Shown here: in pieces, positions 1 to 10,924 of the stretch
How the letters are laid out: every line of letters starts with the position of its first letter
Position numbering within the stretch: the stretch's first letter is position 1
Assembly: GCA_946411385.1 (NCBI GenBank)
Contig: CAMKDV010000009.1
Coordinates: 1 to 64,000 of the forward strand
Direction of reading: 5' to 3'
Length of the DNA: 64,000 bases
Origin: an uncultured Bacteroidales bacterium
GTDB taxonomy: Bacteria; Bacteroidota; Bacteroidia; Bacteroidales; Paludibacteraceae
Notes under the pieces: model-generated
The model's database searches: none
Told to the model about the DNA's origin: nothing
Seen by the model: only the letters and a program-made list of their open reading frames with translations
Made by a program: the position numbers and the translations under genes

Positions 1-383
1 TATCGTCTCTCAACTATTTTTGCTTAACACTGACACAGGAAATCCCCAGTGACCCCATTTCGTCACAAAAATTGTCGTTTTTTAGGTGTGGGAAATGTGA
101 TATAAGTGGCTGATTGTGTTTGGATTTAGGGTCTTATTATGGATAAGTGCCTCTCCGGGGAGTAGCAATCACGCACTTATCTCGCACTTACCACCCGCTT
201 ACCGCGCACTTACGACGCACTTATCACGCACTAATTTTTGTGCAAAGATACGAAAATTTTTGGGGATTTGCAAGAAAAAATGCATTTTTTTGTGCGAAAG
301 AATACTACTATATACTAAAGTATATAGTACTTTTTGATGGGGAAAAGGAGGGAAAAGAAGTGGCGGGGATGGGAGACGCGGAT

Positions 384-660
384 CGCGGGAATACTCGCGA
401 GAGCAGAACACCAAAAGACATAGAAAGCCGCTCATAAAATCGCGGAAGTGGATTAGGTCAGTCCAAAATTGCCCAAAATTATCCCAAAAAGGCCAAAAAC
501 AAATCAAAAAATAAAACAAGACATAAGGATTCCGAGACACAGGAGACAAGGATTGCGGGAATACCCGCGAGAGCAGAACACCAAAAGACATAGAAAGCCG
601 CTCATAAAATCGCGAGCACAGGACACGAGGATTGCGGGAATACCTGCGAGAGCAGAACAC
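384..660. repeat. Three imperfect direct repeats (384-445, 554-612, 634-660) containing a GCGGGAATAC(C/T)CGC-type palindrome plus GAGAGCAGAACACCAAA...
   Basis: Repeated string gcgggaatac[tc]cgcgagagcagaacaccaaaagacatagaaagccgctcataaaatcgcg; the third copy is truncated. Related palindrome at 22161-22176. Confidence 0.85.
448..491. repeat. 44-bp dispersed repeat, copy 1 (copy 2 at 19092-19135)
   Basis: gtggattaggtcagtccaaaattgcccaaaattatcccaaaaag versus atggattagattagtccaaaattaccaaaaatgatcccaaaaag. Confidence 0.75.
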
Positions 661-932
661 CAAACTCCAAGGGTACGACATCAAAGATGCCGGGCACAGG
701 AGACCTATACAACGCGCCAACATTATATGAGTGCGGAACTCACGGAATACGCAGAAAGCAACAAGGGTGAATGCAAACCGGAATTGCCCGAATAAGAAAA
801 ATTTGTAATTTATTCTAAAAAAATTTGCTTTTTTCAAAAAAAAATTGTAACTTTGTAGGCGATTATCAAAGATAATAACTTCCGAAAAAGGCAACTAACA
901 AGAAATCAACAAGAAATCAAAAATATAACATA

Positions 933-2534
933 ATGGAACTATCTGAACAAGAACAAGTACGCCGGCAGAGTTTGCAGGCATTGCGCAATCTGGGCATCGA
1001 TCCCTACCCTGCTGCGGAGTACAAAGTGACAGGCTACTCAACCGACATCAAGGCGAACTTTGTGGATGAGCCGAGAGAAGAGAATGAGACCGCTGGCGCT
1101 GTGGGAAGTGAGAGCGCTTCGCTGTTAGAAGTGAGAACATGGCATACGGGTGATGCGGTGAGCATCGCCGGACGATTGATGAGTAAGCGCATCATGGGCA
1201 AAGCATCGTTCATCGAGCTGCAAGACAGTAAGGGACGTATACAAGTGTATGTTTCGAGAGATGATATACAAGCCCCTGTAGCCGAAGGCGAACAGCCTAC
1301 AACGGTGGAGCAGCAGATGTACAATGTGGTATTCAAGAAACTGTTGGATATCGGTGACTTCATCGGCATAGAAGGTTTCGTGTTCCGCACCCAGATGGGC
1401 GAGATATCGGTTCATGCCAAGAAACTGACCGTCCTCGCCAAAAGTATTCGTCCGTTGCCTATCGTCAAATATAAGGACGGCGTGGCCTATGACGGCTTCA
1501 ACGATCCTGAGCAGCGTTACCGCCAGCGGTACGTGGACCTGATCGTAAACGAGGGTGTGAAAGACACATTCCTGAAGCGTGCCACTATCATCCGCACGAT
1601 GCGTAAGGTGTTTGACGAGGCCGGTTACACCGAGGTGGAGACACCAATATTGCAAGCCATAGCAGGTGGTGCGAGTGCGCGTCCGTTCATAACGCATCAT
1701 AACACGCTGGACGTGGACATGTACCTGCGTATAGCAACGGAGCTGTACCTGAAGCGCCTGATAGTAGGCGGCTTTGAGGGTGTGTATGAGATTGGCCGTA
1801 ACTTCCGCAACGAAGGTATGGACCGCAGCCACAACCCCGAGTTTACGTGCATGGAGCTGTACGTGCAATACAAGGACTACAACTGGATGATGAGTTTCAC
1901 CGAGCAACTGCTGGAGAAGATAGCCATCGCCGTGAACGGCACAACGAAAGTGATGGTAGGTGACCACGAGATCGACTTCAAAGCGCCGTACCGCCGTCTG
2001 CCTATCCTGGATGCTATCAAGGAGCAGACCGGCAAGGATGTAGCGGCGATGAGCGAGGATGAACTGCGCGCTTTTGCCAAGAGCCTGAACGTGGAAGATA
2101 CGGAGCACATGGGCAAAGGCAAACTGATTGACGAGATCTTCGGCGAGACCTGCGAGGGACAGTTCGTTCAGCCTACTTTCATCACCGACTACCCTGTTGA
2201 GATGTCTCCGCTGACGAAGATGCACCGCAGCAAACCGGGACTGACCGAGCGCTTTGAGCTGATGGTGAACGGCAAGGAGTTGGCTAACGCTTACAGCGAG
2301 CTCAACGACCCAATCGACCAATACGAGCGCTTCGTGGAGCAGATGAAACTGGCTGCCAAGGGTGACGACGAAGCGATGGTGATCGACCATGACTTTGTGC
2401 GCGCACTGGAGTATGGTATGCCGCCCACATCAGGCATAGGCATCGGCATCGACCGACTGGCTATACTGATGACAGGACAGCCGACGATTCAAGAGGTGCT
2501 GCTCTTTCCGACGATGAAGCCGGAGGCTAAATAG
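933..2534 (+). CDS. lysS: Lysine--tRNA ligase (class II)
   Basis: Full-length class II LysRS: GRNFRNEGMDRSHNPEFTCMELY, SPLTKMHRSKPGLTERFELMVNGKELANAYSELNDP, GIGIGIDRLAILMT. Confidence 0.97.
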   Translation: MELSEQEQVRRQSLQALRNLGIDPYPAAEYKVTGYSTDIKANFVDEPREENETAGAVGSESASLLEVRTWHTGDAVSIAGRLMSKRIMGKASFIELQDSKGRIQVYVSRDDIQAPVAEGEQPTTVEQQMYNVVFKKLLDIGDFIGIEGFVFRTQMGEISVHAKKLTVLAKSIRPLPIVKYKDGVAYDGFNDPEQRYRQRYVDLIVNEGVKDTFLKRATIIRTMRKVFDEAGYTEVETPILQAIAGGASARPFITHHNTLDVDMYLRIATELYLKRLIVGGFEGVYEIGRNFRNEGMDRSHNPEFTCMELYVQYKDYNWMMSFTEQLLEKIAIAVNGTTKVMVGDHEIDFKAPYRRLPILDAIKEQTGKDVAAMSEDELRAFAKSLNVEDTEHMGKGKLIDEIFGETCEGQFVQPTFITDYPVEMSPLTKMHRSKPGLTERFELMVNGKELANAYSELNDPIDQYERFVEQMKLAAKGDDEAMVIDHDFVRALEYGMPPTSGIGIGIDRLAILMTGQPTIQEVLLFPTMKPEAK

Positions 2535-2542
2535 TTAAAATG

Positions 2543-2557
2543 GTTCACTGCGTGAAC
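2543..2557. repeat. Short perfect palindrome GTTCAC-TGC-GTGAAC in the lysS-gpsA gap
   Basis: Perfect 6-bp arms with a 3-nt spacer. Confidence 0.6.
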
Positions 2558-2605
2558 GTTAAAGAGTTAAAATGGTTTTTATTGACATAAAAACGTTAAG
2601 TTAAT

Positions 2606-3601
2606 ATGTTTGAAAACAAGAGAATTGCTATCGTCGGTGGCGGAAGTTGGGCAACAGCCCTCGCCAAGATTGTGCTGACGAACGTAGATGAGATCAACTG
2701 GTTTATCCGCCGTCCGGAGGTGATTGAGGAGTTTCAGCGTACGGGTAAGAACCCCACGTATCTGAACAGTGCGACGTTTGACATCAGTCGTATCCATTTT
2801 ACGGATGATATCAACGTGGTTGTGCGCGACTCGGATATTCTGGTGCTGGCTATCCCCTCACCCTACCTGGAACCGACGCTCAAGAAGATCAAACGCACGA
2901 TGCGATCGAAGATCGTCATCTCGGCCGTAAAAGGCATGATTCCGGAAAAGAACCAGATTGTGACAGACTATCTGCACGAGAAGTTCAACGTGCCGGACAA
3001 CAATTTGCTGGTGATAGCCGGTCCGTGCCACGCCGAGGAGATAGCCCTGCAGCGGCTGAGCTACCTGACAATAGGTTGCAGCAATCTCAATCGTGCCGAG
3101 GAGATGGCACCGCTGTTCCAAACATCGTACGTACGCACATGTACCTCGGTGGATGTGATAGGACTGGAGTACACCTCGGTGATGAAAAACATCTACTCCA
3201 TCGCCGGAGGTATATGCCAATCGTTGCGCTACGGCGATAATTTCCAGGCGGTACTGATCAGCAACGCATTGCAAGAGATAGCGCATTTCACGGCTGCTCT
3301 CAGTTCGGTTCATCGCGACATAGAAGCCAGCGGTTATCTGGGCGACGTGCTGGTGACAGCCTATTCGAAATTCAGTCGCAACCGGCAGTTCGGTCAGATG
3401 ATCGGTATGGGCTACTCGGTGAAGGCAGCACAGCTGGAGATGGAGATGGTAGCCGAAGGCTACTATGGCACCTACTGCATCCATCACGCCAACGAAAAGC
3501 TGCACGTAAACATCCCCATCGTCGATGCGATGTATGCCATCCTGTACGAGCATAAATCGCCGATGAACGTAATCAAAGAACTAACAACACATCTTCAGTA
3601 A
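2606..3601 (+). CDS. gpsA: NAD(P)-dependent glycerol-3-phosphate dehydrogenase
   Basis: N-terminal [49 protein letters not shown]. Confidence 0.95.
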   Translation: MFENKRIAIVGGGSWATALAKIVLTNVDEINWFIRRPEVIEEFQRTGKNPTYLNSATFDISRIHFTDDINVVVRDSDILVLAIPSPYLEPTLKKIKRTMRSKIVISAVKGMIPEKNQIVTDYLHEKFNVPDNNLLVIAGPCHAEEIALQRLSYLTIGCSNLNRAEEMAPLFQTSYVRTCTSVDVIGLEYTSVMKNIYSIAGGICQSLRYGDNFQAVLISNALQEIAHFTAALSSVHRDIEASGYLGDVLVTAYSKFSRNRQFGQMIGMGYSVKAAQLEMEMVAEGYYGTYCIHHANEKLHVNIPIVDAMYAILYEHKSPMNVIKELTTHLQ

Positions 3602-3602
3602 T

Positions 3603-4943
3603 ATGAAACTAAACATCCAACACGCTGCATCGTTCGTTCCGTCGGGCAGCTTGAAAGCCATTGCTGCACAGACGGCAGCTTGTAATGAACTTCTTGAGAA
3701 CGGCAAAGGTGCCGGCAACGACTACATCGGATGGGTAACCCTGCCCAGCGAGATTGACGATGCTATCCTCTCCGACATCGAGGCAACCGCCAAGAGTCTG
3801 CGTGAGAGCTGCGAGATCGTTATCGTAGCCGGTATCGGCGGCTCGTATCTGGGTGCGCGCGCCGTGAACGAAGCACTGGCATCATCGTTCGACGCATACA
3901 TGCCCGAAAGAAAGAACCCCATCGTGGTATATGCCGGCAACAACATCGGCGAGGACTATCTGGCTGACCTGATGGCGCTGCTCAAAGGCCGCAAGTTCGG
4001 AATAATCAACATCTCGAAGTCGGGTACCACCACCGAGACCGCTCTAGCTTTCCGTCTGCTGAAGACGATGCTGGAACAGCAGGTGGGCAAGGAGGAAGCG
4101 CGCAAGCGCATCGTAGCCGTGACCGACAAGGCCAAAGGTGCATTGCGTTCGCTCGCCACGAAAGAGGGCTACAAGACGTATGTTATCCCCGATAACGTAG
4201 GCGGACGCTTCTCGGTATTGACGCCGGTAGGATTGCTGCCCGTAGCCGTAGCAGGCTGGGACATCCGCGCCATCGTCAAGGGTGCACAGGAGATGCAGAA
4301 AGCTACTGCTGCCAACGTGCCCTACGAGAAAAACCCTGCAGCTCAGTACGCTGCAATGCGCAACGCACTCTATCAGTACGGCAAGAAGACAGAGATCCTG
4401 GTGAACTTCAATCCGCGTCTGCACTACTTTGCCGAGTGGTGGAAACAGCTCTACGGCGAGAGCGAGGGCAAGGACCACAAAGGCATCTTCACCGCTGCCG
4501 TAGATTTCACGACCGACCTGCACTCGATGGGCCAGTGGATCCAGGAAGGCGAGCGTAACATCTTCGAGACCGTCATCAGTATCGATATGCCGCAACAGGA
4601 AGTGCGCATCCCGCACGATACGGAGAACCTGGACGGACTGAACTTCCTCTCGGGAAGGCGCGTGGATGAAGTGAACAAGATGGCAGAACTGGGAACGCGT
4701 CTGGCTCACGTGGACGGCGGTGTACCGAACATCCACATCAGCTTCGAGCAGCTTGACGAGTACAACATCGGTCAGTTCATCTATTTCTTTGAGCGCGCTT
4801 GCGGCATCTCGGGCTATGTACTGGGTGTCAATCCGTTCAACCAGCCGGGCGTAGAGGCTTACAAGAAAAACATGTTCGCCCTCTTGGACAAACCGGGCTA
4901 CGAAGAGGAATCGAAAGCCATCAAGGCTCGTCTGGACAAGTAA
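3603..4943 (+). CDS. pgi: Glucose-6-phosphate isomerase
   Basis: [55 protein letters not shown]. Confidence 0.97.
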   Translation: MKLNIQHAASFVPSGSLKAIAAQTAACNELLENGKGAGNDYIGWVTLPSEIDDAILSDIEATAKSLRESCEIVIVAGIGGSYLGARAVNEALASSFDAYMPERKNPIVVYAGNNIGEDYLADLMALLKGRKFGIINISKSGTTTETALAFRLLKTMLEQQVGKEEARKRIVAVTDKAKGALRSLATKEGYKTYVIPDNVGGRFSVLTPVGLLPVAVAGWDIRAIVKGAQEMQKATAANVPYEKNPAAQYAAMRNALYQYGKKTEILVNFNPRLHYFAEWWKQLYGESEGKDHKGIFTAAVDFTTDLHSMGQWIQEGERNIFETVISIDMPQQEVRIPHDTENLDGLNFLSGRRVDEVNKMAELGTRLAHVDGGVPNIHISFEQLDEYNIGQFIYFFERACGISGYVLGVNPFNQPGVEAYKKNMFALLDKPGYEEESKAIKARLDK

Positions 4944-4945
4944 GC

Positions 4946-5689
4946 ATGAAATATTATTACGATCATACCGTTCGCTATCAGGAAGTAGATGAAACCAAAC
5001 ATCTGCGCTGGGTAGCATTGGAGGAGTGTCTGCTGGAAATAGCCGGCACGGTAGCGGATGATCTGGGATTCGGTATCGCACGTCTGCACCCTATGGGTCT
5101 GACGTGGATACTGACCCATATGTCGGTAGAGATGATGGAGATGCCCCGACCGAACGATCATATCGTGGTAGAGACTTGGATAGAGCAAAACGCGCACATG
5201 CTGTCTGTACGTAACTTCAGAATATATAAGATTGAAGATGACAACAGACGCATGATAGGCCGCTGCAAGTCGGTATGGGCCGTGCTGGATATGGAGAAAC
5301 GCGAGATTGTCAACGTCTTCGACCATGAGATGTTCGCCGGAAGCGTGGATGGCGAGGTGCTGGAGATGGCTCGTTCGTCACGCATGTCGGCTCTGCCTGA
5401 AGATGCACGCGAGCAGGCGTACACTATCCGCTACTCCGATCTGGACTACAACAGGCATTGCAACTCGTGCAAGTACCTGCAAGCGATGCTCGACTCTTAC
5501 CGTCCTGACGGCAATACCACACGGCCTATGCGCTTGGATATCCATTATGCGCGCGAGGTGCACGAAGGCATGCAGACTACCATCCGCTATGCGCAAGACG
5601 GAGACATCACACGCTATCAGATGCTCACCGAAGACGGCCTGACGTCATGTTTCGCATTCCTTCGTTCTATCGAAACCATTGAATCTTAA
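4946..5689 (+). CDS. Acyl-ACP thioesterase family protein
   Basis: Two hotdog halves: YYDHTVRYQEVDETKHLRW..., and IRYSDLDYNRHCNSCKYLQAMLDS. Confidence 0.85.
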   Translation: MKYYYDHTVRYQEVDETKHLRWVALEECLLEIAGTVADDLGFGIARLHPMGLTWILTHMSVEMMEMPRPNDHIVVETWIEQNAHMLSVRNFRIYKIEDDNRRMIGRCKSVWAVLDMEKREIVNVFDHEMFAGSVDGEVLEMARSSRMSALPEDAREQAYTIRYSDLDYNRHCNSCKYLQAMLDSYRPDGNTTRPMRLDIHYAREVHEGMQTTIRYAQDGDITRYQMLTEDGLTSCFAFLRSIETIES

Positions 5690-5695
5690 AATCCC

Positions 5696-6220
5696 ATGGC
5701 AACTAACATTACTCCCAAACGCCCCGTCGAACTGGAATGCGATGTGGTACGATTTCAGAACAACAAAGACAAATGGATAGCCTTCATCGGACTTCTGGAC
5801 GGCAAACCTTACGAGATCTTCACCGGCTTGGCTGACGATGAGGAAGGACTGCTCATTCCAAAATCCGTAACGAAAGGCAAGATCATCCGCGTGGTGCAAG
5901 AGGACGGAACCAAGCGCTACGATTTTCAATTCACCAACACGCGTGGCTTCAAGATCATCCTGGAAGGATTGAGTTACAAGTTCGACAAGGAGTATTGGAA
6001 CTATGCCAAACTTATTTCGGGCGTGCTGCGTTACGGCATGCCTATCGATCAGGTGATCAAGATGATCTCCGGTCTGCAGATGGATACGGAATCCATCAAC
6101 TCATGGAAAGTGGGTGTAGAGCGAGCCCTAAAGAAGTACCTGCCGGGCAATAGCGATGCTACCGACGCCGCTGAGGACGCTCCAGCTGAGGGCAGCAAAG
6201 AGGATGAGAACATCGAATAA
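5696..6220 (+). CDS. Stand-alone homologue of the C-terminal domain of adenosylcobalamin-dependent ribonucleotide reductase
   Basis: VVRFQNNKDKWIAFIGLLDGKPYEIFTG...RYDFQFTNTRGFKIILEGLSYKFDKEYWNYAKLISGVLRYGMPI...INSWKVGVERALKKYLPG; followed by an acidic tail rather than a Cys motif. Confidence 0.65.
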   Translation: MATNITPKRPVELECDVVRFQNNKDKWIAFIGLLDGKPYEIFTGLADDEEGLLIPKSVTKGKIIRVVQEDGTKRYDFQFTNTRGFKIILEGLSYKFDKEYWNYAKLISGVLRYGMPIDQVIKMISGLQMDTESINSWKVGVERALKKYLPGNSDATDAAEDAPAEGSKEDENIE

Positions 6221-6244
6221 TCGTGAATCTTAAATACTGAACCT

Positions 6245-8008
6245 ATGCTCCATGAACGACTGATAGGAACATTGGTGCTGACTCGCTACGGCGCATGCGT
6301 TCTGGCTGACCGCAAGAAGATTAGCGAGGATATATCCATACCTCCGCGCTACCTGCACGGCGCTACGGATGGCGACAAGGTGGTGGTGGAAATACTGCGT
6401 CTGTCAACGCGTCGCCAGCCGCCTATGGGCAAGATAGTCAAAGTATTGGGGCGTGAGGGCGACAACGAGACGGAGATGCACGCCATCCTTGCCGAGTTCG
6501 GGTTGCCGGACGAGTACCCCACGGATGTCGTACAGGAAGCGGAAGAGATCGATAGCGACATCAGCACGCAGGAAGTATGGCGCCGTCGCGACATGCGTGA
6601 CACACTCACCTTCACCATCGATCCCGCTGACGCCAAGGATTTCGACGATGCCCTATCTTTCCGCCGATTGGATGACAGCACCTACGAAGTAGGCGTACAC
6701 ATCGCCGATGTGACCTACTATATCCCTCACGGTTCGCTATTGGATGCCGAGGCCTACAACCGTGCTACCTCGGTCTATCTGGTTGACCGCACGATACCGA
6801 TGCTGCCCGAGCGCCTGTGCAACGAGCTGTGCTCGCTCCGCCAGGGCGAGGACAAGCTGACGATGTCCGTCATCTTCACGCTCGATCGGAAAGCGCATGT
6901 GCTGAAACAGAAAATCTGCCGCACCATCATCCGTTCGGCTGCGCGGCTCAACTATGATCAGGCACAGACGATGATCGACGAGGCGGCTGCGCAAACCGAC
7001 CGCACCCCACTCTACGAGGCGCTGTACACATTGAACGAGCTCGCCAAACAGCTCCGCGACGAGCGTTTCCGCCACGGAGCCATCAACTTTGAGCGGGAAG
7101 AGGTAAAAGTACTGGTGGACGAACAAGGCAAGCCGACAGGCTTCGTCATGGAAGAGTCTACACCATCACATCATCTGATTGAGGAATTTATGCTGCTTGC
7201 CAACCGCACGGTGGCTGCCGAGATGAACAAACTCAACCGCGAGATGGTCTATCGTGTGCATGACGTGCCCGATCCTGATAAGATTGATGCGCTCAGTTCG
7301 TTTGTGCACAAGTTCGGCTATAGCATGAAGCTGCCCAAGAAGAGTACGCGCGACGACCATCCTGCCGCTACCGCCACCAAAGCCATCAAAGCGCTGCTGG
7401 AGCAGACGGAAGGTACGCCGGAGGAAGATCTGATTCACACCCTGGCGGTGCGCGCCATGCCAAAAGCGGTATACTCCACCCATAATATCGGGCACTACGG
7501 ACTGGCTTTCCCATACTACACCCATTTCACTTCGCCCATACGCCGCTACCCTGATATGATGGTTCATCGCCTGGTAGCCAAATATATCCTCAACAGCAAA
7601 CAACCAGCTGCCGGTGCGCAACAGGCGACCTTCACGGATCTGGAGGAGGCATGCAAACATTGCTCCGAACGCGAGCAACTGGCGGTAGCCGCCGAACGCG
7701 CGTCGGTCAAATACAAACAGGCTGAGTGGATGGAAGCCCATCTGGGCGAGACGTTTGAAGGCATCGTGAGCGGCGTGACCGAGTATGGCGTGTATGTCCA
7801 GCTCAACGAGAGCCATTGCGAGGGACTGATCCACATGCGCAACTTAGGCGACAGCCGCATTGAGGACTACTGGACCTATTGCGAGCAGGATTATTGCCTC
7901 GTGAACGAGCGTACCAACGAGCGCATCGTTCTGGGCGATACGATTCGCGTAAGCGTCCTCCGAGCCGATGCGTTGCACCGGCAGATTGATTTCACACGGG
8001 TTTTGTAA
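6245..8008 (+). CDS. rnr: RNB-family exoribonuclease (RNase R-like)
   Basis: TIDPADAKDFDDALSFRRL, FMLLANRTVA, HYGLAFPYYTHFTSPIRRYPDMMVHRL, C-terminal S1 domain. Confidence 0.87.
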   Translation: MLHERLIGTLVLTRYGACVLADRKKISEDISIPPRYLHGATDGDKVVVEILRLSTRRQPPMGKIVKVLGREGDNETEMHAILAEFGLPDEYPTDVVQEAEEIDSDISTQEVWRRRDMRDTLTFTIDPADAKDFDDALSFRRLDDSTYEVGVHIADVTYYIPHGSLLDAEAYNRATSVYLVDRTIPMLPERLCNELCSLRQGEDKLTMSVIFTLDRKAHVLKQKICRTIIRSAARLNYDQAQTMIDEAAAQTDRTPLYEALYTLNELAKQLRDERFRHGAINFEREEVKVLVDEQGKPTGFVMEESTPSHHLIEEFMLLANRTVAAEMNKLNREMVYRVHDVPDPDKIDALSSFVHKFGYSMKLPKKSTRDDHPAATATKAIKALLEQTEGTPEEDLIHTLAVRAMPKAVYSTHNIGHYGLAFPYYTHFTSPIRRYPDMMVHRLVAKYILNSKQPAAGAQQATFTDLEEACKHCSEREQLAVAAERASVKYKQAEWMEAHLGETFEGIVSGVTEYGVYVQLNESHCEGLIHMRNLGDSRIEDYWTYCEQDYCLVNERTNERIVLGDTIRVSVLRADALHRQIDFTRVL

Positions 8009-8021
8009 ACAAACACTCAAA

Positions 8022-8056
8022 AAAAAGCAAACAGCCACTTCTTATCGAGTGGCTGT
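8022..8056 (-). terminator. Terminator of the 8042-10807 gene
   Basis: ACAGCCACT/AGTGGCTGT hairpin (8031-8056); read on the minus strand it is followed by a T-rich tract. Confidence 0.7.
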
Positions 8057-10807
8057 CAGGTATTGTACGCATCGCTCATACAGCGATGCAAAGTTTTCTG
8101 TGCTCTCCAGAATGAACGGGAACGCCATCATCCTGAATGCGCCGTCGTAAACGATGCCGGCACTCATGCCGCTATCGGCATACCGTGCTACCGCTTTTGC
8201 CTCACCGCAGGGCACGATACCTTCGGGGTTCTCGCAGCAGATGACCCGTTCGTTGGGCTGCATCATGATCTGCGCTTGCGGATAGAGCTCGCCATGCGCA
8301 GCAGGCAGCACGCGCGCATCGAGCAGCACATGGCCGTTACGCGTAGCATGATCGCCGCGCAAGCGGCAATGCAACACCTCGGAAATAAATGCCTGATCCT
8401 TGGTAGCTGCTGCCTCCGATGCGATATACATGCCCGACACCAGCAGACTGCCTGCGCCGTGTGTATAACCTTTCAGCAGCGTACGCAATGCGGGCGTGAA
8501 TGCTTGATACATAGTATCCTGACGATGCTCTGCGGCGTACGGTACGGTGGTGCGCTGCTTGCCCATAATGAGGTCCACCAAGCCGTACATGCTCAATCGG
8601 CTGCTGTCTGGCATCGCACCTACGGCGCAGGACGAATAGCTGATGCCCATCGCGCTCAGCACCGCGCCGTGCTGCAACGGATAGTCGCGGGTATTGCCGG
8701 CAGTAAGCGCAAACTGCTGATGGCAGTAGCATGCGCCCCATCCGCAGTTGTCGTCCGACTGCCACTCGCTGCTCCTGAGGTAATCGTACTGCTCGCCGAT
8801 GAACGATATATCGTAGCCGTCAGCCACGGCATAGCTCTGCAATCCGATGCCGGCATACAGGCTGTCAGCCACAAACGCCGGCGCATCTATACGCTCAAAG
8901 CCGTTAACAATCAGCACGCTGCCTTTGTCTTCCGGCGCGATGTATGCGCAGTAGATATCCGACGGCATACTCAGTCCGCCCTCGTTGGCCGCCACCACTT
9001 TCACATCATAGCGCACACCCCTCTCGGCGGGGAAAGCTGCGCGCGGTTTGTCCACCCGCTTGCCATTGTCCCAAGCGCCGGTCTGCGTCCGTCCGTGCAG
9101 CGTACGCGTCTCACGGCGGTAGACGATATAACACGAAGGTTTGGCTGTAGGCTCCAGCGGATCGTCCTGAGCGCTCCATTGGATGCGCAGACTGTCCTTG
9201 CCCGGGTTGTAACGCACGGCATAGACGCCTACGTTCTGAACGGGCAGCGGCTGTACCACATACTTCTCGCCGCGTGCGGTGCAGAGGTACTTGAGCATTC
9301 CTTTATATATCGCGCGCGAGATGGTAAACTTCACTTTCGGGTCCAAGCCGTAGCGCATGTCGCCCATGTTCTGGTGGGAGAGCAGCTCGAGCAGGAACGA
9401 CGGCACTTTAGGATGCCTTGCCTCGGCATAACCGCTGTTCTTTAGGCTGCGCCGTGCCCAACCTTGAGTATGCAATGCCCGCATATCTTCCACGATCTGC
9501 GTCTGCACATAATCGCCCAGATAGCGGCAATGCAAGCGGCTGTCGCCTAGTGGAAGAGTGCGCAAATTGTCGTCATCTTTGTTCGTATAGATCATCAGCG
9601 TACCGATGATCGTGTCGCCTCCGCGCACGCCGGCATCGCTATGGAAAGCCATGCTCAGGTCAATCGGTATGCGTAATCCGTCGTTCTGCGGCGCCAGAGG
9701 TGATCCGCCCAGCAGGTAGTTCACCCATTTGCCACGACAGGCAAAATCGTTGATATAGGTATTCAGTTCATCGCCGCTGGTATGCAGGATGATGCTGTCG
9801 GGAATGCCTGCAAACGGCAGATATGCCGTAGCACCTTCTGCCCATCGGGGTGCTCCGCACAGGCTGTCGATGCCTCCGCCCAGACGCACGGCACGAATGC
9901 GCTCCTTCGGCGCATGTATGCGCACTACGGCGGGCTGATCGGGCGCAAAAGCGTGCGTGCCGAGGTATATCCATGTGCCGGCACCCATCTGCATATTCAC
10001 CTGGTAACGCGTCGTGCGGTCCAGATGTTCGACAGTCACATCCGTACGGGCCAGCGCCTGCTTACTGCGCTCGTACCATATATATACGGCATACGCACCT
10101 TCCTGCGGCACGCGCATCTCGGCTATGGTCTGCCCGTCCTGCTCACGCATCAGGCTGCTGTCGGCTATCACCATGGCGGTCTGTGTATCGCGCTCACGCG
10201 GCTGCAGCACAACGGCTCCCGCGTTCTCCAGCATCGGCACGAGGTAAGGCATTGTATAGGAGCTGGTATACAAATCCTCCACCGTGGTCCACAGCTTGGC
10301 GCGCTGCCATAACCAGCGGTCGAGCTGGTTGTTGTAGTACCAGCCATGGCTGCCCCACAAAGCTATATGCCTGCCTTGTAGGCCATGCTCCGGCTCGAAA
10401 GGCCTATCTATGTTCACCACCAGCGGCGGCACAGCGGCCGGCGTATGCAGGCGCGGTACGCTCTTGAAACGCATCGTGATCAGTTCGCCCAACTCATAGC
10501 CGTCGCTATAGATCTGTATATCTCCCTTCTCGTGCCCGAACACCCATCGGCTCACATGCTTGCGCAGGTCTTTCAGCTGCTCAGGCGACAAGCTCAGGCT
10601 GCTCAGCGTCTTGCATGTATATATGCGCGCCGTACGCCCCGAGGTGCGCACACGCTTCACGCTCACTTGACCCACTTTGGCATCTTGATTGGCATAGACC
10701 GTCAGACTGTCGCCAAGGCTCGTCATGTTCAATCCTGATGCCGAAATACTCCACAAAAGACCGCAAAAAACGGCAAAAATACGAAAAAAATGCAAATATC
10801 TGCTCAT
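8042..10807 (-). CDS. Secreted amidase_3/golvesin/FnIII-like protein (the type often annotated as xanthan lyase)
   Basis: Signal peptide, WGSHGWYYNN, IPIDLSMAFHSDAG, PSFLLELLSHQNMGDMRYGLDP, FnIII-like SCYIVYRRE; by-eye family call. Confidence 0.55.
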   Translation of the reverse strand: MSRYLHFFRIFAVFCGLLWSISASGLNMTSLGDSLTVYANQDAKVGQVSVKRVRTSGRTARIYTCKTLSSLSLSPEQLKDLRKHVSRWVFGHEKGDIQIYSDGYELGELITMRFKSVPRLHTPAAVPPLVVNIDRPFEPEHGLQGRHIALWGSHGWYYNNQLDRWLWQRAKLWTTVEDLYTSSYTMPYLVPMLENAGAVVLQPRERDTQTAMVIADSSLMREQDGQTIAEMRVPQEGAYAVYIWYERSKQALARTDVTVEHLDRTTRYQVNMQMGAGTWIYLGTHAFAPDQPAVVRIHAPKERIRAVRLGGGIDSLCGAPRWAEGATAYLPFAGIPDSIILHTSGDELNTYINDFACRGKWVNYLLGGSPLAPQNDGLRIPIDLSMAFHSDAGVRGGDTIIGTLMIYTNKDDDNLRTLPLGDSRLHCRYLGDYVQTQIVEDMRALHTQGWARRSLKNSGYAEARHPKVPSFLLELLSHQNMGDMRYGLDPKVKFTISRAIYKGMLKYLCTARGEKYVVQPLPVQNVGVYAVRYNPGKDSLRIQWSAQDDPLEPTAKPSCYIVYRRETRTLHGRTQTGAWDNGKRVDKPRAAFPAERGVRYDVKVVAANEGGLSMPSDIYCAYIAPEDKGSVLIVNGFERIDAPAFVADSLYAGIGLQSYAVADGYDISFIGEQYDYLRSSEWQSDDNCGWGACYCHQQFALTAGNTRDYPLQHGAVLSAMGISYSSCAVGAMPDSSRLSMYGLVDLIMGKQRTTVPYAAEHRQDTMYQAFTPALRTLLKGYTHGAGSLLVSGMYIASEAAATKDQAFISEVLHCRLRGDHATRNGHVLLDARVLPAAHGELYPQAQIMMQPNERVICCENPEGIVPCGEAKAVARYADSGMSAGIVYDGAFRMMAFPFILESTENFASLYERCVQYLTATR

Positions 10808-10924
10808 AATTTTACTTTCACGGTACAAATATACGATTTTTTTTTGGAATTATCAAATTTTTTTTGTAACTTTGCACGCTAAAATGAAATTTTATCATAT
10901 AGACTCTAATTTTTGCAATCTATC

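Noticed and set aside
384-660. Possible CRISPR array
   Set aside because: Only three unevenly spaced copies of different lengths with long shared flanks and no cas genes; better explained as dispersed palindromic repeats.
199-894. 231-aa minus ORF and overlapping plus ORFs 116-795
   Set aside because: Region is repeat-rich and AT-rich non-coding; the ORFs simply translate the repeated palindromic units (REYSRDPRL-type repetitions).
1125-2390. 421-aa minus-strand ORF
   Set aside because: Antisense to lysS; His/Leu/Val-rich low-information translation.
8063-9445. 460-aa plus-strand ORF
   Set aside because: Antisense to the 928-aa secreted protein, which has a signal peptide and recognisable motifs.
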